NCBI RefSeq assembly: GCF_028737215.1
Contig: NZ_JAQZAM010000004.1
Location: 62,001 to 126,000 of the forward strand
DNA from: Actinomycetospora chibensis
GTDB lineage: Bacteria > Actinomycetota > Actinomycetes > Mycobacteriales > Pseudonocardiaceae
Reading direction: 5' to 3'
Length of the DNA stretch: 64,000 bases
How positions within the stretch are numbered: the stretch's first letter is position 1; the number at the start of each line of letters is the position of its first letter. Positions 57,610 through 64,000 of this stretch are shown here, one piece after another. The notes under the pieces were generated by a model, which saw only the letters and a list, made by a program, of their open reading frames with translations, made no database searches and was not told the origin of the DNA. The translations under genes and the position numbers were made by a program.

Positions 57610-57629
57610 GAGCCGTCCTCCAGCTCAGC

Positions 57630-58073
57630 TCAGGTCAGGGCGTCGCCGTAGACGTGCTCGACGGTCATCGTCATGAGCACGCGCCGGTCGGCCACCATGG
57701 TCGCGCGGTAGTCGTCCCAGTCCGGGTGCTCGCCGGCCGCGGCGCGGTAGTACGCGACGAGGGTCTCCACCTCCGGCCCGTGCGGGTCGGTCCCCGGGCC
57801 GACCAGCGTCACCGGGCCCTCGGCGGTGGCCCACGACCGGCCGTCGGCGCTCGTCACCTCCAGCGCGGCGCGGGGGTCGCGGCGCAGGTTGGCGGTCTTG
57901 GCGCGCCCCTCGGTCATCGACACGGTGAGCGTGCCCGCCTCGCGGTCGTAGAACGGCATGACGGGGGAGAGCTGGGGACGGCCGTCGGCCTTGATCGTGG
58001 CGAGGACGCCGAGACGGCTCCCGGCGAGCAGAGCGTGCGGGTCGAACGGCAGGTCTGACGAAGGGGCGGTCAT
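57630..58073 (-). CDS. PPOX class F420-dependent oxidoreductase
   Basis: 147 residues from the ATG at 58073. Split beta-barrel of the FMN/F420 flavin family: LLAGSRLGVLATIKADGRPQLSPVMPFYD, TLTVSMTEGRAKTANLRRDPRAALEVTS and ATAEGPVTLVGPG. The RxxTxNLRRDPR block favours the F420 class (TIGR03618 type). Substrate unknown. Confidence 0.85.
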   Translation of the reverse strand: MTAPSSDLPFDPHALLAGSRLGVLATIKADGRPQLSPVMPFYDREAGTLTVSMTEGRAKTANLRRDPRAALEVTSADGRSWATAEGPVTLVGPGTDPHGPEVETLVAYYRAAAGEHPDWDDYRATMVADRRVLMTMTVEHVYGDALT

Positions 58074-58114
58074 GCCCCGATCCTGGCCCCGCAGGCCGGG
58101 ATCGTCAGCGGCTC

Positions 58115-58477
58115 CTACCCGCGGCGGGAGGCCGGGTCGTGCATCGAGGGATCGGTCATCGGGTCGATGTCACCGGGCTTCACGCAGCCCCCGACGAGGG
58201 CGATGCCGTCCGGGGTGCTGACGTAGGTGCCCGGGTCGTCGCACCCGGCGTTGCCGACGGTGCCGAAGGCCGCCACCGCGAGCAGCGCGGCGAGCAGCAG
58301 GGGCAGTGCGCGGGCCACCCGTGACGCGCGCGTGCCGTCCGCGGGAGAGGCGTCCGCCGCGGCGGCGGGCGCAGCAGCCGTCGCGAGGGGAGTCGTAGGG
58401 GCGAAGGCCGACACGTCGGAGAACGTGTGGGCAGGCCGTGAGGTTCCCGGCGCCGGGCCGACCGGATCGATCGCCAT
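58115..58477 (-). CDS. Small single-pass membrane protein, unknown
   Basis: 120 residues from the ATG at 58477. Ala/Pro-rich cytoplasmic head, one membrane helix (ARALPLLLAALLAVAAFGTVG), then a short outer part with two Cys (NAGCDD, GGCVKPGD) that could form a disulfide. No family recognised. Confidence 0.6.
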   Translation of the reverse strand: MAIDPVGPAPGTSRPAHTFSDVSAFAPTTPLATAAAPAAAADASPADGTRASRVARALPLLLAALLAVAAFGTVGNAGCDDPGTYVSTPDGIALVGGCVKPGDIDPMTDPSMHDPASRRG

Positions 58478-58724
58478 GCCGTCTCACCCCCTGGAGCGGA
58501 TGCCTCACGCCGCCCCCACGAGGCTACCGACGTGCGTGGCGGGCGTGAGGCGCGCGCACGGCGGGGCGATCGGCGTCGGGCGTTCGGCGACGACCGGTCG
58601 ACGGTTCGATCCGCGACGAGGGACCGGGGTCCGCCAGCGCCCCGCCACCGCCCGTCCGCCGCTCGCCTACCGGGGGCCGGACCACCCGGACGGCGGTCGC
58701 GGCGAGAAGGCAGGATCGGTCGGC

Positions 58725-59924
58725 GTGGAGCTGGTCGAGCGCGCGGATGTCGAGGCCGCCCGGGTGGCGCTGGCCGGGGTCGTGCGCACCACGCCGGTCG
58801 CGCCCTCGCGGGTGCTGTCGGGGTTCGCCGGCGGACCCGTGTCGCTCAAGTGCGAGAACCTGCAGCGCACGGGCAGCTTCAAGATTCGTGGTGCCTACCG
58901 GCGCATCGAGCGCCTCGGGCCGGAGGGCCGCGCGCCGGGGGTCGTCGCCGCGAGCGCGGGCAACCACGCGCAGGGCGTGGCGCTGGCCGCCCGCCTGCTC
59001 GACACCCGGGCCACGGTGTTCATGCCCGCCGGTGCGCCGCTGCCGAAGCTCGCCGCGACCCGGGGCTACGGCGCCGACGTGCAGCTCGTCGACACGTTCG
59101 CCGAGACGCTCGAGGCCGCGGCGGCGTTCGCGGAGCGCACCGGCGCGGTGCTGATCCACCCCTTCGACCACCCCGACATCGTCGCGGGGCAGGGCACCGT
59201 CGGCCTCGAGATCCTCGAGCAGGTGCCGGACGTCGCCACCATCGTCGTGTGCACCGGCGGCGGCGGGCTGATCTCCGGGATCGCCGCCGCCGTGGCCGAC
59301 CGCGGGGTGCACGTCGTCGGCGCCCAGGCGGCGGGCCTCGCCGCGTGGCCCCCGTCGCTGGCCGCCGGGGCACCGGTCACGGTCACCGGCGCGACGATCG
59401 CGGACGGGATCGCGGTCCCGCGGCCCGGCGAGGTCACGTTCGCCCACGTCGAGGCCCTGGTCGACGAGATCGTGACCGTCGACGAGGAGGCCCTCGCCCG
59501 CGGGGTCCTGCGCAGCCTCGAGCGGGAGAAACTGCTCGTCGAGCCGGCCGGGGCGGCGGCCGTCGCCGCGATCGCGGAATACCCGGAGCGCTGGGCGGCC
59601 CCGGTCGTGGCGGTCGTGTCGGGGGGCAACGCGGACCCGCTGATGCTCGTCGACCTCGTGCGCCGCGGCCTCGTGGCCGCCGGTCGCTACGCGTCGCTGC
59701 GCGTGCGCCTGCCCGACCGCCCCGGCTACCTCGCCGACGTGCTGCGGCGCGTGGGGGCGGCCGGGGGCAACGTCGTCGACGTCGAGCACCGCCGCCTGAT
59801 GGGGTCCGGGAGGTCGCTGGGCGCGGTGGACGTCGCCCTCACGCTCGAGGCGCGGGGCCACGAGCACGCGGCGGCGATCCTGGACGACCTGGCCGGCGCC
59901 GGGTACGAGGTGGCGCCGGAGTGA
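58725..59924 (+). CDS. Threonine ammonia-lyase (threonine dehydratase)
   Basis: 399 residues from a GTG (AGAAGG upstream). PLP Lys in NLQRTGSFKIRGAY (about residue 52), SAGNHAQGVALAA, CTGGGGLISGIAAAV and VVSGGNADP. A single ACT domain at the end (LRVRLPDRPGYLADVLRRVGAAGGNVVDVEHRR) suggests the catabolic/short type rather than the two-ACT biosynthetic form. It makes 2-ketobutyrate from threonine. Convergent with greA, gap 6 bases. Confidence 0.9.
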   Translation: MELVERADVEAARVALAGVVRTTPVAPSRVLSGFAGGPVSLKCENLQRTGSFKIRGAYRRIERLGPEGRAPGVVAASAGNHAQGVALAARLLDTRATVFMPAGAPLPKLAATRGYGADVQLVDTFAETLEAAAAFAERTGAVLIHPFDHPDIVAGQGTVGLEILEQVPDVATIVVCTGGGGLISGIAAAVADRGVHVVGAQAAGLAAWPPSLAAGAPVTVTGATIADGIAVPRPGEVTFAHVEALVDEIVTVDEEALARGVLRSLEREKLLVEPAGAAAVAAIAEYPERWAAPVVAVVSGGNADPLMLVDLVRRGLVAAGRYASLRVRLPDRPGYLADVLRRVGAAGGNVVDVEHRRLMGSGRSLGAVDVALTLEARGHEHAAAILDDLAGAGYEVAPE

Positions 59925-59930
59925 GGGGCC

Positions 59931-60425
59931 TCAGGAGCTGTAGGGCTCCGCGGAAACCAGCGTGACCTCCATCGACCCGCCGTCGGGCAGGTCGTAGCTC
60001 ACGGTCTCGCCGGCCTTGGCGCCGAGCAGCGCCGAGCCGAGCGGGGAGTTGGGCGAGTAGACCTCGAGGTCGCCGTGGGCGCCCTCCTCGCGCGAGCCGA
60101 GCAGGAACGTCTCGCTGTCGTCGTCGCCCTCGAAGCGGACGGTGAGCACCGTGCCGGGGACGGCGGTGCCGCTCTCGGTGGGCGTCTCGCCGACCTTCGC
60201 GGTGTGCAGGAGCTCCTGGAGGTGCCGGATGCGGGCCTCCATCACGCCCTGCTCCTCGCGGGCGGCGTGGTAGCCGCCGTTCTCCTTGAGATCGCCCTCC
60301 TCCCGCGCGGCGTTGATCTTCTGCGCGATCACGGGACGCTGGGCGACGAGGTCGTCGAGCTCGGCCTTCAGCCGGTCGTGGGCGTCCTGGGTCAGCCAGG
60401 TCACCTGCGTCTGCGTCTCGGTCAC
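59931..60425 (-). CDS. greA: Transcription elongation factor GreA
   Basis: 164 residues from the GTG at 60425 with GAGGAG upstream. N-terminal coiled coil ([50 protein letters not shown]) with the acidic tip (EGDLKEN), then the FKBP-like C-domain ([26 protein letters not shown]). It lets RNA polymerase cut backtracked RNA. The message has a structured leader (next entry). Confidence 0.96.
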   Translation of the reverse strand: MTETQTQVTWLTQDAHDRLKAELDDLVAQRPVIAQKINAAREEGDLKENGGYHAAREEQGVMEARIRHLQELLHTAKVGETPTESGTAVPGTVLTVRFEGDDDSETFLLGSREEGAHGDLEVYSPNSPLGSALLGAKAGETVSYDLPDGGSMEVTLVSAEPYSS

Positions 60426-60544
60426 GGTGATCAACTCCTCGGAGGTCCGGGCCCGCGCGACGCGGGTCGGCGGCCTGTTCTCCTCACGGGCCTGGAATGG
60501 CACCGCGCCGGGTGGGCGGCGCCGCGGCCCGGGGGCCACAGACG

Positions 60545-60576
60545 GAAAAACACGACCCGCGGCATGCGGGCCGTGT
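60545..60576 (-). terminator. Hairpin plus U-run in the greA leader
   Basis: On the minus strand an 11-pair stem (ACACGGCCCGC / GCGGGTCGTGT, one G-U pair) with loop ATGCC is followed by five T, the only hairpin with a T-run that I found in the window. No minus-strand gene lies upstream, so it belongs to the greA transcript, 120 bases before the start codon. Confidence 0.65.
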
Positions 60577-60582
60577 CGCCAC

Positions 60583-60610
60583 ACGGTAACACGGTGGGCG
60601 CCGCTCGGAA
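60583..60610 (-). promoter_or_regulatory. Probable greA promoter
   Basis: Minus-strand TTCCGA (60610-60605), 16-base spacer, TACCGT (60588-60583). The start of transcription would be near 60576, at the foot of the hairpin. Weak -35. Confidence 0.4.
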
Positions 60611-60805
60611 CCCGTCCGAGGATGCCGCGCTGCGGATCCGGTGCGCATGAAGGGCCTTGCCCACCTGCGCTTTCTCTGTCAAGAGGGGGGTGGCGCGGAG
60701 TCCGCGGGCGGAGCTGTCGGGGGTGCCCGGGATGATGGGGGACGACCGGGGTGTTGCACCCCGGTAGTCAGCAGAACGACGCACGAGGACGGCTCCGGAC
60801 AGACG

Positions 60806-61714
60806 ATGAGCGCACTCCCTACCGACCAGCCGCTGCGGCTGATGACGGTGCACGCCCACCCCGACGACGAGGCCAGCAAGGGCGCCGCCTCCTGTGCCCG
60901 CTACGTCGCCGAGGGCGTGGAGGTCATGGTCGTCACCTGCACCGGTGGCGAGGCGGGCAGCATCCTCAACCCCGCGATGGACACCCCCGAGGTCAACGCG
61001 GACATGCCGGGCACGCGGCGCGCCGAGATGGCGAAGGCCGCGGCGATCCTCGGTGTGTCGCACCGTTGGCTCGGTTTCGTCGACTCCGGGCTGCCCGAGG
61101 GCGACCCGAAGCCCCCGCTGCCGCCGGGCTGCTTCGCGCTCGAGCCCCTCGAGGTGCCCACCGAGGCGCTCGTGCGGGTCATGCGTGAGTTCCGGCCGCA
61201 CGTCGTCGTCACCTACGACGAGAACGGCGGGTACCCGCATCCGGACCACATCCGCTGCCACGAGGTCTCGATGGCCGCGTTCGAGGCCGCGGGCGACCCG
61301 GAGCGCTTCCCGCTCGCGGGCGAGCCGTGGCAGCCGCTGAAGGTCTACTACTCGCACGGCTTCTCCAAGGCCCGTATCCAGGCCTTCCACGACGCCCTGC
61401 TCGAGGCGGGCCTGGAGTCGCCGTGGGCGGAGTGGCTCGACCGCTGGGACGACTCCCGGCCCGACCCGGGTCAGCGCGTGACGACGCGCGTCACGTGCGC
61501 TGAGTACTTCCACGTCCGCGACGACGCGCTGCGGGCTCACGCCACGCAGATCGACCCGAACGGCCGCTGGTTCCAGATGCCGCTCGAGCTCCAGCGGCGT
61601 GTGTGGCCCACCGAGGACTACGAGCTGGCGCGCTCCCTGGTGGACACCGAGGAGACCAACGAGCGGCCCGGGGACGACCTGTTCGTGGGCGTCCGGGAGC
61701 GTGTCGACGCATGA
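60806..61714 (+). CDS. mca: Mycothiol S-conjugate amidase
   Basis: 302 residues from the ATG at 60806. PIG-L fold with intact zinc/catalytic motif [50 protein letters not shown], and [19 protein letters not shown] (third zinc His). It cleaves mycothiol conjugates so that toxins leave as mercapturates; it marks the organism as a mycothiol user. Contrast with the PIG-L protein at 47449, whose motif is broken. Overlaps the next gene by 4 bases (ATGA). Confidence 0.96.
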   Translation: MSALPTDQPLRLMTVHAHPDDEASKGAASCARYVAEGVEVMVVTCTGGEAGSILNPAMDTPEVNADMPGTRRAEMAKAAAILGVSHRWLGFVDSGLPEGDPKPPLPPGCFALEPLEVPTEALVRVMREFRPHVVVTYDENGGYPHPDHIRCHEVSMAAFEAAGDPERFPLAGEPWQPLKVYYSHGFSKARIQAFHDALLEAGLESPWAEWLDRWDDSRPDPGQRVTTRVTCAEYFHVRDDALRAHATQIDPNGRWFQMPLELQRRVWPTEDYELARSLVDTEETNERPGDDLFVGVRERVDA

Positions 61715-62043
61715 CGCCCCTCGCCGTGTGGTGGACGGTGCTGCCGCTGGCGGCGCCGCCGCCCGGCGCGCCCCCGGGGTCCGAGCGCGGGGAGGAGTTC
61801 GGCAAGACCTCGCCGATCGCGCTGGTCGTCATCCTGCTGCTCGGGCTGGCGACGGCCCTGCTCATCCGCTCGATGAACAAGCAGCTGCGCAAGGTGCCGC
61901 CGTCGTTCGACCCGGAGCCGCCGGAGTCGCGCGAGGGCGCACGTGGTCCGGCGGACGGCCCGCCGGACCCCGACGGCCCCGTGGCGCCGACGGCGCCGCG
62001 CACCGACCGCACCACGGATCCGCCGGGGACCGGTTCGTCCTGA
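61711..62043 (+). CDS. Small membrane protein coupled to mca
   Basis: 110 residues. Short outer head, one membrane helix ([23 protein letters not shown]) and a Pro/Asp-rich tail. Same place and plan as Rv1083 in M. tuberculosis, as I recall it. Function unknown. Confidence 0.75.
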   Translation: MTPLAVWWTVLPLAAPPPGAPPGSERGEEFGKTSPIALVVILLLGLATALLIRSMNKQLRKVPPSFDPEPPESREGARGPADGPPDPDGPVAPTAPRTDRTTDPPGTGSS

Positions 62044-62069
62044 CCCCGGGCGGCTGCGAGGATCCGGTC

Positions 62070-64000
62070 ATGGCCAACCGGCTCGCCGGCTCCACCAGCC
62101 CCTATCTGCGGCAGCACGCCGACAACCCCATCGACTGGCAGCCCTGGTCGTCCGGGGCGTTCGCCGAGGCGCGCCGCCGTGAGGTGCCCGTCCTGCTCTC
62201 GGTGGGCTACGCGGCGTGTCACTGGTGCCACGTCATGGCGCACGAGTCGTTCTCCGACCCCGAGGTGGCGGCGTACGTCAACGCGCACTTCGTGGCGATC
62301 AAGGTCGACCGCGAGGAGCGCCCGGACGTCGACGCGGTCTACATGGAGGCCACCCAGGCCATGACCGGCCAGGGCGGCTGGCCGATGACCTGCTTCCTCA
62401 CCCCCGACGGCGACCCGTTCCACTGCGGCACCTACTACCCGGCGAGCCCGCACGGGGGTATGCCGTCGTTCACCCAGCTGCTCGGCGCCGTGGTGCGGGC
62501 GTGGAGCGACGAGGGGGAGCGGGTGCGCGACGCCGCCCGCTCGATCACCCAGCGGCTCGCGTCGGTGTCCCGGTCGCTGCCGCCCGCCGGTGTCGACACC
62601 GACACCCTCGCCGAGGCCGTGGTGGCCCTGACCGGCGACTTCGACGAGCTGCACGGAGGTTTCGGGGGTGCGCCCAAGTTCCCGCCGTCGGCGGTGCTGG
62701 AGTTCCTGCTGCGCCACCACGAGCGCACGGGCAGCTCCGACGCGCTCGCGATGACCGACATCACCGCCGAGGCGATGGCCCGCGGTGGGCTGTTCGACCA
62801 GCTCGCGGGCGGCTTCGCCCGCTACTCGGTCGACGCGACGTGGACCGTGCCGCACTTCGAGAAGATGCTCTACGACAACGCCCAGCTGCTGCGCGTCTAC
62901 GCCCACCTGGCCCGGCTGACGGGTTCCCCGTCCGCCGCCCGCGTCACCGACATGACGGCGGCCTTCCTCCTGCGCGACCTGCGCACCGCCCAGGGCGGCT
63001 TCGCCTCGGCGCTCGACGCGGACGCCGCGGGCGAGGAGGGCTCGACCTACGTGTGGAGCCCCGCCGAGCTCGTCGAGGTGCTGGGCGCCGACGACGGGGC
63101 GTGGGCCGCGGAGCTGCTCGGGGTCACCGCCGGCGGCACCTTCGAGCACGGCCGCTCCACGCTGCGGATGCCCGTCGATCCCGACGACCCCGGTCGCTGG
63201 CAGGCGGTCCGCAAGGCGCTGCTGGGCGCCCGCGCGGGCCGCCCGCAGCCCGAGCGCGACGACAAGGTCGTGGCCGGGTGGAACGCGTTGGCCGTCACCG
63301 CGCTGGTCGAGGCGTCGGCGGCCCTCGGGCGCAGCGAGTGGCTGGCCGCCGCCCGGCGCGCCGTCGCGCTCCTGCTGCGCACCCACGTCGTCGGCGGGCG
63401 GCTGCGCCGGACCTCGCGGGACGGTGAGGTCGGCGACGCCCCCGCGGTGCTCGAGGACCACGCCGCCCTCGTCGAGGCGCTGCTCGCGCTGCACCAGGCG
63501 ACGGGCGAGGCGCGGTGGCTCACCGAGGCCCGGGCACTGCTCGAGACGACGCTGGAGCACTTCGCCGAGGTCGGCGAGGACGGGGCGTACACCGGCCGTT
63601 TCTGGGACACCGCCGACGACGCCGAGGCTCTCGTGACCCGGCCCCGCGAGATCACCGACGGCGCCACGCCGTGCGGGTCCTCGCTGCTGGCCGGGGCCCT
63701 GCTCACCGCGTCGCTGCTCGTGGAGGCGGAGGCGTCCGCGCGCTACCGCGAGCTCGCCGACGCCGCGGTGGACGCCGTCGGCACCCTGCTCTCCCGGCAC
63801 TCGCGGTTCGCCGGCTCCTGGCTGGGCGTCGCCGAGGCCGCCGCCCACGGGCCGCTCCAGGTCGCCGTGGTGGCCGCGGACGCCCCCGGGCGCGTGCGTC
63901 TCGCCGACACCGCCCGGCGCTACGCCCCCGGGGGTTCGGTGGTCGTCGCGGGCGAGCCCGACGCCGAGGGCGTGCCCCTGCTCGCCGACCGTCCCCTCGT
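62070..64000 (+). CDS. Thioredoxin domain protein, YyaL/SPATA20 family (3' end cut)
   Basis: About 643 residues from the ATG at 62070 to the window edge, still open. N-terminal thioredoxin-like domain with [35 protein letters not shown] (CxxC) and [15 protein letters not shown]; then an alpha/alpha-barrel of the N-acylglucosamine epimerase type: [53 protein letters not shown] and [13 protein letters not shown]. Matches Rv1084 in position. Function not settled. Confidence 0.95.
   Translation, partial: MANRLAGSTSPYLRQHADNPIDWQPWSSGAFAEARRREVPVLLSVGYAACHWCHVMAHESFSDPEVAAYVNAHFVAIKVDREERPDVDAVYMEATQAMTGQGGWPMTCFLTPDGDPFHCGTYYPASPHGGMPSFTQLLGAVVRAWSDEGERVRDAARSITQRLASVSRSLPPAGVDTDTLAEAVVALTGDFDELHGGFGGAPKFPPSAVLEFLLRHHERTGSSDALAMTDITAEAMARGGLFDQLAGGFARYSVDATWTVPHFEKMLYDNAQLLRVYAHLARLTGSPSAARVTDMTAAFLLRDLRTAQGGFASALDADAAGEEGSTYVWSPAELVEVLGADDGAWAAELLGVTAGGTFEHGRSTLRMPVDPDDPGRWQAVRKALLGARAGRPQPERDDKVVAGWNALAVTALVEASAALGRSEWLAAARRAVALLLRTHVVGGRLRRTSRDGEVGDAPAVLEDHAALVEALLALHQATGEARWLTEARALLETTLEHFAEVGEDGAYTGRFWDTADDAEALVTRPREITDGATPCGSSLLAGALLTASLLVEAEASARYRELADAAVDAVGTLLSRHSRFAGSWLGVAEAAAHGPLQVAVVAADAPGRVRLADTARRYAPGGSVVVAGEPDAEGVPLLADRPL

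Larger units (their letters stand above)
60426..60805. other. Divergent greA-mca intergenic region
   Basis: Holds the greA leader, hairpin and promoter on the left half. The right half, toward mca, has a CTTTCTCTGTCAAGAGG stretch but no clear promoter or small gene. Confidence 0.4.

Overview
The window is one continuous piece of a very GC-rich actinobacterial chromosome. GTG and TTG starts are frequent, third codon positions are almost all G or C, and long open frames on the wrong strand are common. Several marks point to a mycothiol-making member of the Mycobacteriales/Pseudonocardiales, most likely a Pseudonocardiaceae genus: a mycothiol S-conjugate amidase (mca), an eno-ftsB-DUF501-ppx block, a TIGR00027 methyltransferase and a DUF5685 gene. 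From memory, two blocks keep the order of Mycobacterium tuberculosis: mfd-mazG-lpqU-eno-ftsB-DUF501-ppx (Rv1020 to Rv1026) and thiolase-cbs-metB-greA-mca-small protein-YyaL (Rv1074c to Rv1084). The genus is inference; nothing in the window fixes it. No phage, plasmid, insertion sequence, rRNA or CRISPR array was seen.

Layout. 1-8.5 kb: the 5' end of a DUF5685 gene (cut by the edge), a lipoprotein beside a class F sortase, a DUF4185 protein, and an overlapping trio of AtuA-like protein, class III CoA-transferase and cell-wall amidase lipoprotein. 8.5-20 kb: methyltransferase with a palindrome-rich promoter, divergent aldehyde dehydrogenase, potassium channel, DUF7002 protein, LCP cell-wall ligase, GMC oxidoreductase, and several lipoproteins and unknowns. 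20-30 kb: universal stress protein, an orphan ATP-synthase b-like subunit, a PanE-like reductase, an LMW phosphatase with a repetitive tail, an RDD membrane protein, and an exported phosphatase/sugar-dehydrogenase pair. 30-47 kb: mfd, a SurA-like lipoprotein and mazG; then an iron-uptake cassette efeUOB behind a DtxR/IdeR-type box; then lpqU, a TPR gene on the other strand, eno, ftsB, DUF501, ppx, a membrane protein, udgB and a tRNA with anticodon UAA.

47-64 kb: a PIG-L protein lacking the catalytic Asp, a LOV-GAF-PP2C blue-light phosphatase, an MT0933-like antitoxin-family protein, a Bax inhibitor-1 protein, an AbiEi-like gene bracketed by repeats, then thiolase, cbs, metB, a PPOX oxidoreductase, threonine dehydratase, greA with a hairpin leader, mca, its small partner, and the start of a YyaL gene that runs off the right edge.

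The working units are housekeeping: transcription-coupled repair and nucleotide clean-up (mfd, mazG, udgB), glycolysis and division (eno, ftsB), phosphate and stringent metabolism (ppx), iron import (efeUOB), transsulfuration (cbs, metB) and thiol detoxification (mca). The most unusual items are the class I tRNA with a UAA anticodon, the LOV-phosphatase, the greA leader hairpin, the two dispersed palindromic repeats, the orphan b-subunit and the repeat arrays flanking the AbiEi-like gene.
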